NCBI GenBank assembly: GCA_963971285.1
Contig: OZ020250.1
Location: forward strand, 21,542,783 to 21,606,782
Direction: 5' to 3'
DNA from: Astropecten irregularis
Taxonomy: Eukaryota > Echinodermata > Asteroidea > Paxillosida > Astropectinidae
DNA length: 64,000 bases
Below the pieces are notes generated by a model. The model was not told where the DNA came from and did not search any database. It saw only the letters and a program-made list of their open reading frames with translations. A program made the translations under genes and the position numbers. Shown in pieces: positions 10,701 through 23,620 of this stretch (positions within the stretch are counted from its first letter, which is position 1; every line of letters begins with the position of its first letter).

Positions 10701-11742
10701 CAAGGCCAATTTTCCATTGCAAGGGGCACTTCCATTGGAAAATCATAATGTCTATGGAAACATTTGAAGGGGCACCAAGGCCAAGAACCAGGGCAACGAG
10801 CCTCTGTTTATTTCCAGGCTTGCACGTACATACCCCATTCTCTCTAGCAGCTAGTGACACCCTTCTCAAGATGTCCTCATCAGCAAACGGCCGGACGGCG
10901 TCATGAACAATTACAACAGGTTCCTTGGGCGACCATTTCTCCCTCTCCTCTGCAAGATGTACATCACTGTTCACCTCTAGAACATGGTCACGGAGATGCC
11001 TTACGCCATTCTGGATTGAGCGGTGTCTGGTGGTCCCACCGGTCAACAGTTCAACTCTGGTCAGGTCATGCTGTTTGATCAGTTCCTGGACGTAAGGCTG
11101 CCAGTCGGGTGCTACAGCAACAAGGATTTTCTCAATCCAATGAATTCTGTGCAAGGGTTAGTTTCATATTGGTTAAAAATGATACAGCCAATTGTGTCTC
11201 AAAATCAAACTTAACCAATTGATGTCCAATGACTAATAATATAACAGGGCAGCCCTTAATCATACCATCCTATGCAGGTCACTTAAGTTAAACTAGCACA
11301 GTACCAGTACCAGTACCACTAAACTAATGACGTTACATCATCATCATCTGATCATCATGATCATCATAAAGTTAAATTGCTGTAAACTATGTCATATGTG
11401 ACTTGGTAAGCCTAGTTGGCAGTAGTACGTAAAAACTTCCAAAATAATTCAATTCAAGATGAAGAGGATGAGGCACATTGTATTCCTTCCAAGTCCAACA
11501 GTGATTTCCATTGCAATGATTTCCTCTTCTTCTTTTTTATCACGGAATAGATGCAATACAAATACCGGTAGAAATAAGACAAACCAACATTACCACAATT
11601 ACAATGCCTACCTTTGGAACTGTTCCAGTGTGTACAGTATCAGAGGACGTCCTAGTACATCAACGAATTGCTTAGGAACGTTCAGACCTGTCCTCTGTCC
11701 ACAGCCACCAGCTGGGAGTATTGCAAACGTCTGAAAATTCAT
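7706..11742 (-). CDS. CRPPA: CRPPA/ISPD homologue: CDP-L-ribitol pyrophosphorylase
   Basis: Nine minus-strand exons join in frame to 1260 bp (419 residues): 11742-11612, 11146-10834, 10151-10002, 9818-9714, 9176-9131, 8909-8815, 8240-8016, 7974-7885 and 7810-7706 (TAG). All introns are GT-AG with matching phases. The N-terminal half has the IspD-type cytidylyltransferase fold: [11 protein letters not shown] with a following K (about 9-24), TRHRSIQNG (about 83-91), HDAVRPF (about 125-131), PQAF, and a KLVE...VWKVTYRKD segment. The C-terminal half (about 245-419) matches the CRPPA-specific domain and ends [17 protein letters not shown]. The family makes CDP-ribitol from CTP and ribitol-5-phosphate in the cytosol for fukutin/FKRP-dependent modification of alpha-dystroglycan. 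The start chosen is ATG at 11742. The TTTTCAG just after it could instead be an acceptor, putting the true start in an upstream exon. The intron 7975-8015 is only 41 bases. Confidence 0.93.
8563..8640 (-). mobile_element. tRNA-derived SINE head in a CRPPA intron
   Basis: Read on the minus strand, an A-box-like TGGTTCAGTTGTTAAGAGC is followed by a B box GGTTTGAATCCC. Such heads are typical of tRNA-derived SINEs. It lies in the 574-bp intron between CRPPA exons 6 and 7, in the same orientation as the gene. Confidence 0.55.
10285..10365 (-). mobile_element. Possible tRNA-like SINE head in a CRPPA intron
   Basis: The minus strand shows TGGCTGACAAGCTGG followed by GGGGTTCATATCCAACC, which resemble A and B boxes of a polymerase III promoter. 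It is in the intron 10152-10833 of CRPPA. No clear body or tail is visible, so this could be chance similarity. Confidence 0.3.
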
Positions 11743-12518
11743 AATAAATTAATAAAAGTTTGACATCAAATCAAGCAGACGGCACTTTGGTTTGTTATCA
11801 ATGGCGCCCTCAAGCGATTCGTAATCTGGACAGTTTCTGCAAAGAGCGCCCTCTATAAATAATATTGTTGTAGTATAAAAATGGAGTAATCGTGGTGGTG
11901 GTCGATTTTGGTCAGCCTAATAATTATTACAGCGCTGTTGTTTGGTCTGTGTAATACATGTAGTTAGGCCTGTCCGAAGCTGGACGGTCCATGGGTGATG
12001 AATATATAATGGGTGTGTCCACAAAATAACAATGGAATTGGTCTGGTTGTGTCCAGTCCAAGTACATGTACCCTTTAAGTTCATTCAAGCCGATGTTATC
12101 AGTTCGTGCTTAAAATATTGAACTTTTGATGAACTTTTGGTTTCCCTGGGATCTGTTTTTATCTCATAATCCACTTTTTGAAGCAGTCGTAGCCTACGAC
12201 TAAAACATCACTCCTCCACATACTCCTCATTACATTCATACACATTAATGCCTCCCACATCGCAACGATGTATGACTGTCCGGGGGTTATAAACTCTCTG
12301 GCACAATCGACGCAGGTGCGTCACGGTGCCTTTTGATGTCAAGGGTGGCGTTGGCAACAAATCATAAGTCAGAGGATTTATTCAAAGGCTAGGCCTTGAT
12401 GTCCTGATTTCAGTAGTTGGGATTGCCTTTTAAATAGGCTGGTTGAGTTAGATTCTGATTATTCTCCCCCATTTTGGTATACCTGACAATATTAAGGCAT
12501 GGTGTTAATAGAAGCACA
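11743..12518. other. Region 5' of CRPPA
   Basis: No coding sequence was recognised. This should contain the CRPPA promoter or first intron. The motif GCGCCCTC occurs twice (near 11804 and 11849). No TATA box can be assigned. Confidence 0.35.
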
Positions 12519-12741
12519 GGGCCTTTTCGAAACAGAGACTCACTGAGACTCAGGCTCAGGCTCCATTTCGTGAATCCATTCTAAAATAACGGGTATCAAA
12601 ATAGAGGCTTTTGACTGCGGTTCGGAAGTAGATTCTCTGGTTTGAAAAGGATAGCAGAGCTTCAGCTTCAATGAAAAACCACAACCTATATTTTCAGCAT
12701 ATGGAACTGGAGCCTGAGCCTAAGCCGCCGTTTCGAAAACT
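12519..12741 (+). mobile_element. MITE-like element, family A, copy 1
   Basis: It begins GGGCCTTTTCGAAACAGAG and ends near GCCGCCGTTTCGAAAAC. The body shares long stretches with the copies at 23719, 27197 and 56654, for example GAAGTAGATTCTCTGG, AGAGCTTCAGCTTCAATG and CCACAACCTATATTTTCAGC. GC-rich GGCTCAGGCTCC-type terminal repeats face each other. The right terminus here has lost the final GGCC-like bases. There is no coding capacity, so mobilisation would need an enzyme from elsewhere. Confidence 0.8.
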
Positions 12742-12887
12742 AAAATGGTCCTTAGTAGTTAATAAAAGGATACAACGGGGAAGAAACTTTCGCCCAAAAA
12801 GGTGGGGAAAAGTTTACAGCGCCCTGTATACACCACTGGTTTGACAGTCACATTATTCTGATGGCACTGTTACTGTCAGAGTAAGCA

Positions 12888-13055
12888 TAATGGTGTAAAC
12901 TTTCATATCATAGAAATGAGTCCACACCATCAGCAAAGGACTCGAGAACAGTCGACACTCTCCTGGGGATGGCCAGAGCTCACTGGCCGAAACGTTGAGA
13001 TCTAACTTCTCACCAGTTCTTTTCAGAACCACATTTCTATGAAAGAGTTTATACT
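12888..13055 (+). repeat. Fold-back element with hammerhead-like core
   Basis: GTGTAAACTTTCATATCATAG near 12893 is partly complementary to CTATGAAAGAGTTTATAC near 13035-13052, so the element can fold back. At 12959-13000 lies a module ordered like a type I hammerhead: TCTC (stem I), CTGGGGA (core, cf. CTGANGA), GGCCAG-AGCTCA-CTGGCC (stem II), GAAAC, GTT, GAGA (stem I). One core base departs from the consensus. Identity of the element is unknown. Confidence 0.5.
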
Positions 13056-13085
13056 GTCTCCGCAAACCTTCTTCATTTTATCAAG

Positions 13086-14665
13086 ACAGTCGACTCGTCT
13101 GGTACTGTTAATTAATATTAATTTGCGAACAATATACATGTACATTTACTGCATGTCCCTTACCGGACACTGACTGTGTACTGTGGCTGCACAAATCATA
13201 ATTCAATTACAAACTTAGCATGCTTAGTTTATGGGTGACCTATTATTGAGTTGCTCGATCTGGGTGCTGTTAACCAATGAGTGTCTAGATCGAAGTGTTC
13301 GTGGATAATTTTATTTGTACACATTTTAATATGAGATGACTCTATGCAAGAGTGAGATCGCTTCAAGAAGACATTATTGTCAGTCGTGAGACTTGAAATC
13401 AAGTCTACAGCAAGGCCATAAAGTCAAACGGAACAGCCGTCGTATCTGGGTCGACTAGTAATAATCGACGGCCATTCATTCTATGCACACGTTCCATTCT
13501 TCATTGCATGCAAGGCACTGATGGTGTCCGTCCATTCGCCTGGCGCCGCCAGTGGCAGATTTGGCTTTATTTCTTATATTTTTATATTTTGAAAACCTAC
13601 AATGCCTTTATTCGAATCGCTCACAAAAGGCTCCATTGTTCCCTTTGTGTGCTAGTAAAAGACTGGCTTCTGCTACTCTGAAGGATTGTCAGAAGGCAAA
13701 ATAAAGATTAAGGCATTTCGGCAATTTTCCAGCTTGCTCGGTGACTTTGTTGGGGTCAGATAAAGGTACTTTGTTGCAGGCCGAATGGTAGACCTTTTTT
13801 TCCCTCTCTGCCAGTTGACAATGGTCCCAGGAAGATGGATAGGACGTGAATGACACTGAGGAAGCTATACATGACGGATGGTATATACCTCACATTGAAT
13901 ACGATATATACGTTCATGCCACTAGGCATAATACAGGGTATTGTAGAACCATAAGCCTACACTATACCTCCAACCCAGCCGACTCCATATAAATCAGACA
14001 CTTTATTCAGGAGTGCTTCCTCAATGTATGGTTTGCAGCAGATGAAAGGCACTGTATGGACACACAGTATTCATAAACTTTGTCAAAAAATATCGATTGG
14101 TATAAAATCACACACAAATAAAGGATAATCAGTTTACGAATGAAAATACACAGGTAACTATGATACGTGTTCGTTAAACAATCCTGTTCACTGTGAACGT
14201 TAGAACAGTTTCCTCAGACCATCTCAACTCCTTAGGAGAGGAAAATACAACCCAGCCTATAGTGCAGAACTGTTCGCAGAGGGATACAGCCAAATCCTTC
14301 CTCATAACCACACCCACTTCTACTCCTTGGTGGAGTGACAAAGTGGACTGCTTAAAGGTACAAACACCCAGACTATAAAGGCTTGATGGAGCTTGATTCG
14401 ATCAGTGGAATGTGTTGCTATGCATCAGACAACTACTCAATCACTAAAAGAACAAAGGTGATTCAAGGGAGAAAAAGTCTCAGTCGTAAAAAGAAAGTAT
14501 GAGCAGCAATTTCTCTGGACTTATTGATAGATTATACATCCAGTACACAGTCATAGCTTAGTGTCCGGTAAAGGGACATGCAGTACGGTACATATACATG
14601 TACATATGTAAATTGCTCGCGAATCATAATATTAATTAATTAAGAACACCGGACGAGTCGACTGT
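13086..14665. mobile_element. Element bounded by long (about 110-bp) inverted repeats
   Basis: The segment 13086-13192 (ACAGTCGACTCGTC... to ...GACTGTGTACTG) recurs in inverted orientation at 14541-14665 with scattered mismatches and small indels. Shared blocks include CTGCATGTCCCTT, ACCGGACACT and TACATGTACAT. The roughly 1.35-kb interior has no recognisable transposase. This fits a non-autonomous DNA element with long terminal inverted repeats, or an inverted duplication. Confidence 0.7.
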
Positions 14666-17214
14666 TAGGCCTATAATAAAATAAAGACATTTGGGTCGCT
14701 GGTTAGAATCCCTCTCAATTATCCTTTGCTCACGCTTCAATGACTTAAAATTAATCCAGTCAGTTTCCCTTGTGGTTATAGTTGACGATTAAACCATAAA
14801 AAGTGATAAAACTGCATCAAAGGTATAATGTTTCCTGATACAAACATCGCAATATTCCTGAAAATATCTCGTCACGAAGCACTCAATTTTAGAAACAGGA
14901 ACAAAATCTGTTGACCAGGTGTTTGCCTGTACAAACAAGACTAAAGTAGGCTGGGTAAGTCCCACCATATATGTGAGAGATTCTGAATAAAAGCCGCAAT
15001 CACTATTTTTCATCACTGTTATTATTTTTGTTTTACAATTTTCTGCCGCCAATATAACACTGACAAAAGACGGTGTCCGTGACCAAACAAACCCACATTA
15101 AGACCCGCCCAGCTTAAACTTGTCAAGGTAAGGAACCAAAAAAGGAAAACCATCCAAGCTTGCAGATTACTTAATAGCATGTGATTCAGGGCACCCGGGC
15201 TTTGTGTCAAACCATTTTTTAGAAAAACGGTGCACTTTTCAGAAAAATCATGTGAACGTACTTTCTTTTTGACTAGGTGCAAATTGGTGGGCTTGTTTGG
15301 TGTGTTGATTTAGTAGGTGTTAATAGCAGTGGTTACCAAGGTAATGAAGCCTGATAATGGCTGTGAATGGTGACGTTTATTCCACTTAAAGGAGTGGTAT
15401 TGAGCTGTACACAGAATAACAATAATGGCAAAATTTTATTTTTATATTAATTTATTACAATCATTGTCTGATCAAGTCCACCGTAATCACCAGTCACGTG
15501 ATTATCGTGTGTCTGTTTTTCTTTTGAATTTTGTTTTCAATCGTTCATGTGACTTGTAGGCCTACAATGATACAACCAATGAATCAGCCAAAACACAAAC
15601 TATTAACGAGAGGGATGTTCTTTCTATAGAACGAATTTCCCCCCAGTCAACCACAGAGCCATTATGGGCCACCTTACTATATGGACATTGCTGTCTGTTG
15701 TGGACGCCATTTTGTTTTTACACTTTCTTGTCGGTTAGTTTTGGAATGAAAAGGCCTACAAAATGAAAGTTTTGAGGCAGTGTGACCAGAAGTGAAACCC
15801 TCAAAGACTGGAAAGCCATATAAAAGTAAATCATGTCTATAGTTTCCAGTACAGTACTGTACAGTGTACAGTCTCCATCATAAGTTTAGTTTCATACAGA
15901 TGAACAAAGTGAGAGTTATACGTACTTCACACTAAATTCACTAAAATCAACTTACAGTTCCTGTTATTCCTGTCAAACAGGAAGCGTGCATTGACAACAA
16001 GAGATACAACCAAACTATAAAGCAGATACCCAGAAAGACAACAACTTCAACTTGACATACAAGCATTCAAATGGAAGATCCAACCGCACGGGTATAAAAA
16101 GTAAACATGACCAGAAAACTGCAGTGCCGAGAAGGCCATGCCGGCAGACTAACTTTTTTTTCAAAAGGTATAGCAATCGTGCCTTTAAAGTTCCCTACAG
16201 TTTATTCTCACTTCAGTGAATTAGCTTGCTCTAGTCGCAACCCAATGCTCAACAGAGAGAGAAAAAAGCAAGCGAGAGGGAGTGAAAAAACCAGAGGCAT
16301 TGACAGATCTATTTGGTCAAGGTTCCGTTGCCAACCTTTTCAATTCTTACGCTAAATCGGGCTTTCTGAAACCTTCTATTCTTCGGCTTAAAGTTCGTTT
16401 TTGTGGTCGCATTTGTACAAGGTGGTTGCGCAAGTAGAAAGGGACCCAGGTTTCGTCATTTTTAGCGAAGGACTGTTAAAAAAAGCTGTACAATCAGACC
16501 CACTGTAGATGATGTATTGGTAAAAATTAACATCTAGACTTCTTCGGCAAATTCATTTCAATAAATCCGATTTGAGGCCCTATACAAGGTGCAAGATAGA
16601 ATGCAAGGTAAAACTGTTTGGAAAGAGATTTCAAAATAAAAAAGAGCCAACGATTTGGATGAAGAAAACAAAACCGACAAGTTCATTTCTCTCCGCAAGG
16701 CAACATAATTAATGTAATTGTTTCCAGCTGTCAATGTGGTATTTTCGAGATTCTTCAGGTTTCAGTATTGGTCTCAATTCCTCTGTTGAAGGAAAGGGTT
16801 CTGCCAGTGTGGGGGGAAATTTGTGGTAGTGCGGGAAAGATCAAAAAAGGGTAAGGTAACACACTGTGCCCAGCTTACTCACACCTGTGCAAGAAGCCAT
16901 GCTGAGTTTCAGGGTTCAGTTCAGCTTTGAACTTTTCTGGATTTTGTTCCCCGTGCTTTGATCAACCTGTCCGGTCAACAATGGGTGAAATGGCTTGTCT
17001 CTGAGTGGTAAGGCTCCTTAAGCACCCGGCCAGTGACTCAATGTGAGTTTATTTACTTATATTCATATTAAGACAGACTCAGGGATAGAAATTGGAAGAA
17101 GAAGAAATTCTGAGAGAGCAACCAAAATTCATACTATAGAGAAGTAAGAATCGAAGGTGTACACAGCTAGCACTCTTACACGAATGAGCACTTCTATGTG
17201 TATTAGAGACACAG
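14666..17214. other. Noncoding stretch
   Basis: No gene was recognised. A roughly 50-bp block at 14738-14790 (TTAATCCAGTCAGTTTCCCT core) recurs in the same orientation at 57226-57280, marking a low-copy dispersed repeat. TAGGCCTA occurs at 14666 and 15557. Confidence 0.4.
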
Positions 17215-17345
17215 TATATAGGATTGGTAATATACCCAAACAGAAATGTTCACAGATTTATGTATAACTTTTAGGATATAAAGATGGTGCTGGTAGAAAC
17301 ATACCGTTAAAATATTTTCCGCCTGAAATGGTGTATTAATCCAGA
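17215..17345 (+). repeat. Dispersed repeat, family B, copy 1
   Basis: Blocks such as CAGAAATG, GATTTATGTATAACTT, AAGATGGTGCTGGTAG and TTTTCCGCCTGAAATGGTGT match, in order, the reverse complement of about 55720-55845. It is a two-copy dispersed repeat here with no recognisable termini or coding sequence. Confidence 0.65.
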
Positions 17346-19829
17346 AATGAGTCAAACAAAGACGGAAAACAGTTTTGATCTCGGGGTAAGATCAAAACCA
17401 TTCTTTATGTTTTATAAGAAAAATTTAGTCGGGTTTGCGCTATTGTCTCGTGACTCAGATGTATGATTGAGCTCAACATTTCCACAGGCTTACCATTTCA
17501 TGTGCACGATGGATTAGACAAAGTGTGAGTGCTGCTCTATGACTTTTACCAAATATGTATTATAATTTTCTGTGTAATGGTCTAAAACTTTATCACCTAT
17601 ACGTTCTCAGCATTTCCTTCATAAAGATTCAAAAGCTACATCCAATGAGCCAAGCGAAAATGCAAACACATTGGCGGGTTATTCTTAAGGTTTTAAATGT
17701 TCGTTAAGTGTGCCAAACACGTTCATTTATCAGACACCAACACGCACGGAACTGTCGTCGGCAAAAAAGAAACCCCAGCGAACATGCCACCTCAACAGAC
17801 CGTCAAATTACCCACAAAATCCCCACATCACTCCAGCCTGGAGCCGACACACACTCGCACTGAACATCTCTTTTCCCAGGGCTTCAAAGTTTGTTTTCTT
17901 TGACAAAGTGTGTACACACCTGCAAGCTCAGGAGATTTTTTTTCCAGTATTATTATTATAAAACGAACTTTTTTTATTCACCCCTAAAAAAAGTCTTTCT
18001 TCAGTTCCCAAGCCCGATACAGCAAATTTGGTGCGACGGATTTCCTTTGGTTGCTAACCACGGACATCATAAAGCCCCCATTCAATCACTACACTGTGTC
18101 GTTTGCAATGGCGCGCACTCTTCCATAAAACTGGGAACACTTCTGGAGTTGGTAACTTATCACCGCTTGAGTTCATCCACAGAAAAGGAACCTTTTTGAA
18201 AGTCAAGGGGCTAGGGAACACCTTTACCTTTCTGCTGGTGATACTGCAAAATGATTGTCCAAACAAAATTATACCCCTTGGTCTCTTTCATATCAAGCTT
18301 TGTGGGACTAACAACGTGGGCTGTGTTCGCCAGCAGCCCCACCCTAACAGCAAAACAAAACAACATCCCAACAAACAAAATGACAAACACCTCAACCTAC
18401 AAACAAATAAAGAACAAAGAACCCAAACAGACATTCAAACAAACAAACAAACAACATTGTCAGTGACATACAACAACAATACATAATGTAAAATCGACGG
18501 AATTATTTTGGAAATTTCAGAAGCAGCAAAGTCAAGGTTTCAGTTATGACATTAGACAGTTTAATCTGAATGGACTTAAAGGTATAACACACCAATGGTC
18601 ATGCTGAAGTTTGTAAGGGACGACTAGGTCTTCAAATACAATTTCCACAAATATCAGACAGTATTTCATCAGAGGGAAATACTACACAGAAATATCGTTT
18701 CTCATAGAAACCTCATAAATAAACTAAATAATTAGTTTTTGCTCCTTATAAACTTTAAAGTAGTTCACTTCAAGACAAGAGGTGCCTACTTTATACAAAC
18801 TGCAAAAGATAATATATTTGTGTCCACAATGAAAATGGGATTTCACTGGAAAACCATCATGAAGTTTAATATTCATTCTGGAAACTACTCTTCAGATATA
18901 GAATAGTGGAATATTTTAATATTGTGTGTTGTAAGTGAAAGGAGGGGCGTGGCACCCGACTAATTAGTCTGGTAAACGTGACAACGATAAAGAGCAGAAT
19001 CAATAGAAGATACTGCGTTTGAGTGGCTAATGACTGGACTTGTGGATATCCTAACCCTTTCAAGTGATTCCTAGGTAAATAACTGGTGCTGATTCAGAAA
19101 TCAAAGTTCAGTTTTCAGTCAACTTATTCACCGCACGCGATGCTATATTTGGAGCGGTGTGAAGCCCGCAGCACCTGGCGGCCAAAAACGTGCACGAAAT
19201 GAATAATTACTGGTATACTTGAAAAAAGAAAAGTCTCGAGAACTATCACGTGACCACATCGCTCAATTAACCCGAGTATGAGAGGGAAAAAAGCGGCAAA
19301 AATGAGATTAAAAGAGAAATAAAAATAAGGCTTAAACGGTATAAAACAGCCCTTTTTGCTGTGCCACTGCACAATAATGGCCCTGGCAGACAATGGCGTT
19401 AGTTTTGGCGGTTGGAAGTGATGAATGAATTGAAGCAAGTCGTGTGTTGGACTTGAATGAAAACGTGCGTGACCAGGTACGTGTAATCACACCGGTTGCA
19501 GTTGGAATAAGAAAGGAACAGGGGAAAAAACCTCCCTTCCCTTGCTAGGCCGGCACGGGTGTGAATATTTGCCTTGGCAAGGGGCCAAGTACTCGATTGA
19601 ACTAGCAGAATATTGAGATGAAAACTTAGAATCCCAGGCTGCGCGTCAGTTTTTTATAAGAGGCAAATTGTATAAGAGTCAAATTTTTCAACGTGTGATT
19701 TTTAGTTTTATTACTTGTATTTATTAATTAATTTATTGTAATATTTATGCATGTAGCAATGTAGAAATTCCCATACATTAACGAACCTTATAATAATAAT
19801 AGAATAGAAATAATAATTTGAGAGGCTAA
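17346..19829. other. Noncoding stretch
   Basis: No gene was recognised. It contains an A/C-rich simple stretch (about 18340-18480, AAACAAAC-type repeats). The open frames there are low-complexity artefacts. Confidence 0.4.
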
Positions 19830-20113
19830 TCATCCTTACTGGCAGCTGGGGTGCTGAATTGCGGGTGCATGATCGAGTATAGCAGGCTTTCATGGGCGCC
19901 CTTGGCTGCCAGCCACATCAACCCATATATGAACACAGAGTACAGCCTGAGACCGAAAGTGTTTGATTTTTGTGGAGGGGAAACCGGAGAAAAACCCTCG
20001 TAGCATAGGAGAGAACGCACAACTCTACTCACATATTGACCCAAGCTGGGATCGAACCTGGGCCACATTGGTGAGAGGCGAGTGCCTAACGCACTTGCCA
20101 CCTGTGCTGCCTT
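19830..20113 (-). mobile_element. tRNA-derived SINE, minus strand
   Basis: Read on the minus strand, the head GGCAGCACAGGTGGCAAGTG is followed by B-box CCAGGTTCGATCCCAGC (about 20047-20063). The body contains GAGGGTTTTTCTCCGG and TTTCCCCTCC, and resembles the GGGGTTTTCCTCCCACCTC domain of the SINE at 22226. The 3' part ends near GGATGATTAGCCTCTC, a string partly shared with the SINE at 51252. Boundaries are approximate. Confidence 0.75.
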
Positions 20114-22225
20114 GTCGTTTTGTAGGAAGAAGTCGATTTTAATTTGTTTTAAAGAAATTTCCCAGAGATTAAATGTTAAAATAATTATGATTGGAATGAA
20201 TGTGCTCTTCCTATAATAGGTCCAATGCAAAGATAATCATTGACCCAACCATAATTATATCTGCACGGAGTGCATCTGACGGAACACAATTTATGCCATA
20301 TGCACAAAAAGTAAATTAACTTAGCTGCATGAAAACTACCTGCGGCCTTTCCAATAAATTGATACAAGAACTCACAGCAAGTTTGTAAAGTTCTGTCAGT
20401 CACCGGTGGACGGAGTCCACTGTCCATATACGTGTTTTTATTTAAGCTAATCCGGTCGGCCAACTGCAGGGTATGCATTGTGAATGGATGCATAGAGGTG
20501 ATTTTCATGTTTGCTTAACCTGCGTCCTAGTTATTGAATGTGGAGAAGTAGTCCCCACAAACTGCAGCAATTATACACTAATAACGTACAATCTTTGCAA
20601 CCTATTTTATGTGACCTACAGCATAACCCTATGGGATCAATATGGCGATTCCCTCACCTCACAATGTAACAAAAGGTTGTCAGTTTTTGGTCTCATGGGG
20701 GCGCCCTATTGACGTCATAATTGGAGTACACATTGCCTGAAATTACTTCCCATAAGTCAAAATATCAAGATAGTGTGTTGTTTCCTTGTACCTGAATGCC
20801 ATTGGAGGTACCTTTATTTACGACATTGATAAAATAGCGATGCATGATTACTGGGTCGATTTGTGCCCTGTATCCAAAAATCATCTAAAGAGCGCCACCA
20901 CGAGACCAAATACTGCATAAGGTTTGTCATTTGGATAAGTGTTGAAGAAGACATTATATAATACATAAGAGTGTACCTAAAGCAGTTCATGGCCAATATG
21001 TGCGTCACTGTGACGTCACATGATTTGAAAACGAATTTAGTATAGACAAGAAGATGGCTTTGGATAGTGAGTGGTTGGGCACGTTTAAAAATAGGTCTGG
21101 TTCCCTGCAAAAATATTCCCTGACGACTCTAATTACAAATCCTAGAATTGACAGACAATAGTCGGAGATTCTTGGTCTGGGAACCAGTCTATATACTGAT
21201 ACTATATAAGATAGATAGGCCTAGGTGTATCCTCCTGATGCATATGAACACTGGTATATTCACAATGATGTATTCATACAGTTTGGTATTTTAATTCTAT
21301 GCAACACACTGTGTTCAATTAGTCAGTCATCAGTCATTCAGTATACTAGATGAATGGGTGCATGGCTGCTAGCCTACAGGTGCAACGAAATATCAGGTGT
21401 AACATGGCTCCATAAATAGGTCAGGCACAGAGTATTATTATACCCAATGATTATAATACATAAGACTTGCATATCACACGCACCCAGCTGCCTTGTGCCT
21501 TGTATAGTTGTACCCTATTTTATTCACCCTAAATGCTGAGTAGCAAACGGCTGTTTTATTTCCTTTTGCCTCCTTGGCAGTTGACAAAATCCAACATAGG
21601 CCAGGAAACTCACTGCCACACGTATTCCAAAGGAACGTGATGTGGTAGAATTCTTGCAGATGAAAAAGTATAGAAATCGTCAAATTCATTGTAAACTTGA
21701 CAACATCAATCTTCAAAGTTGAAGACAAATTAAGAGTGAGAAAGTTGAAATTGTACAAGACTGAGGTTTGTGGTGTCAGGTGGATTACGTGGATAGGCGT
21801 TCTATGGCCCTTACATTCTATGGTCAGTCCTCTTACTCCTCGCTTTGACCATTACCAGAGAAGGTCAATCACCTGAATTGGACCTTCCCCTATCCCCCAG
21901 AAAGGTCTCTGTACTCAAATTTCGTTCAGTAGTTCTTTGAATATTCATGTTATTCAAAGCGAGGCAAACATAATGTACGACAATAATTCGCGTCACGAAT
22001 GTCGTTTAACGTACACAGAGCACTGCCGCGTCAAGACACGTACACACCACTGACAATATGCGTGAGCAACCAGATTGACCAAACGCAACTTGTGCGTCAC
22101 ATGCAATTCTATTTTATGCAAAACGGGAACCAGTACAAAAGAATAATTATTTGACAAGGCCTCTAAGGCTTCAAAAACTAGTATCTCACTCACAAACAAC
22201 TTCATGTTGTCTTAGTTCCTATGTA
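20114..22225. other. Noncoding stretch
   Basis: No gene was recognised. CRE-like palindromes TGACGTCA lie at 20710 and 21011, and TAGGCCTA at 21216. Confidence 0.4.
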
Positions 22226-22500
22226 GTCAGGTTGGCGTAGTGGTTCTTTCCTCGCCTTTCACCTCAGGCGGACCGGGTTCAACTCCCACCAATCCACAAG
22301 TGGAAGTTGGGTTTTCAGTCCCTACCTGATTCTGTGGGTTTTACCCATTACCCATAATGTTACTCTGGGGTTTTCCTCCCACCTCTAAAACTGTATCTTC
22401 TTCTCATCATCTTTCCATAAAAGGTTTTATCAGGCTTTCGAGCTACAGTGCCTAGGGCGCTTTTGAGGAATCCTAGGTTTATTTACCAGAAATAAATAAA
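22226..22500 (+). mobile_element. tRNA-derived SINE, family S, plus-strand copy
   Basis: The head GTCAGGTTGGCGTAGTGG holds an A box. The B box is GGGTTCAACTCCCACC. The central domain TGGGGTTTTCCTCCCACC and the downstream AGGCTTTCGAGCTACAGTG follow, and the element ends in an AAATAAATAAA tail. The same order is found on the minus strand at 30769-30985. Two full-length, similar copies with a tail make this a confident SINE family. Confidence 0.88.
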
Positions 22501-22794
22501 GTAGCAGCTGTATACGTTATATGCTGTATTGGTCATTACTGACTGAGGTTGTAAGTCATGCACCACTCTGTTGATAAACACTGAACTTCCAAGGTTCTTA
22601 GAAGTCGCAGCTCAACGGATTAATCGATTTATCGGCAATCTTGTTTGCAAAGAATCGATAAGACCTCTGTAGTACGAGGGAGTTTACTTGCATCTGTAAT
22701 TAGACACGTTGTACCAAATGACCAACTCTTTGCAAGTACCCATATCACAAATTTCAACCATAAACAAAGTCAATTTCTTTTTGCATGGAGTTAG

Positions 22795-22850
22795 GAGGGC
22801 CTGATGCTTCGATCCTATAGCAGGATCTTTCTAAAATGCTAAACAATTCT
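22795..22850 (-). repeat. Family C repeat (hammerhead-like hairpin), degenerate copy
   Basis: On the minus strand it reads AGAAAGATCCTGCTATAGG then ATCGAAGCATCAGGCCCTCC. The GAAAC and stem I bases are mutated relative to the other copies of the family. Confidence 0.6.
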
Positions 22851-23620
22851 TTCTCTAAATATTATTTAGAATCTCTTTGAATTGATTTGATGTTTAAAAT
22901 AGTCATAATGGATGGTGTGATGTGATGCAAAAGCAATAATATTAATAGACAGTAAACATTTTCTTTAAACAAAATGCGAACAAAGTAAGCATTTGACGGA
23001 GTAGTTTTAAAAGTACACTGAAAATTAATTAAGATCACACTTGAGGCGCATACGATCAAGTGATCTACATGTACATAAGCATGATGTTATGTGCATTTAG
23101 AGACCAAGACTGAAAATAAGTGGCTGTGTTACTTTAATGGTAACCATCACATGTAAAGTAACAAGCAAATTTACATGGTCTGCAGCTCAACGATTATTAG
23201 TTCTAAAAATTTCAGGTCTTTTCTTCATAATTCAGAGCTTAATATTCAAAACAATATCTATGCATGGAAATCCAGCAATGATTTTCAGTGAACAAGGTCG
23301 TTCCTTTTTTCGCCGATTTACTTGGCTAGTTTTTTTTTCTCCAGGTCCACCAATAACCTGGACGCGATCCAAGTTACATTCACAGAGTTCCCGCGTCTCG
23401 TGCAGTACACTCCATGTACGGTGGCCTTAAACGACCATCCACGTGTCAGTTACATACACAAGGACGTTTATATAATGATAAGATACGGGCTAGTTCTCTT
23501 TCGAGATACATGACGGTGTTTAGACGGTGAATTAGAAAGTCAGTCGGTTTGGTGAGGTCCTGTTTAAGTCAAATTGGTTATTGGTCGTAATGTGCACGTT
23601 TTACATAATTGATGTTCTTT

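Noticed and set aside
18103-18486. 127-codon plus-strand frame
   Set aside because: Its second half is a low-complexity AAACAAAC-type repeat, and there are no conserved motifs.
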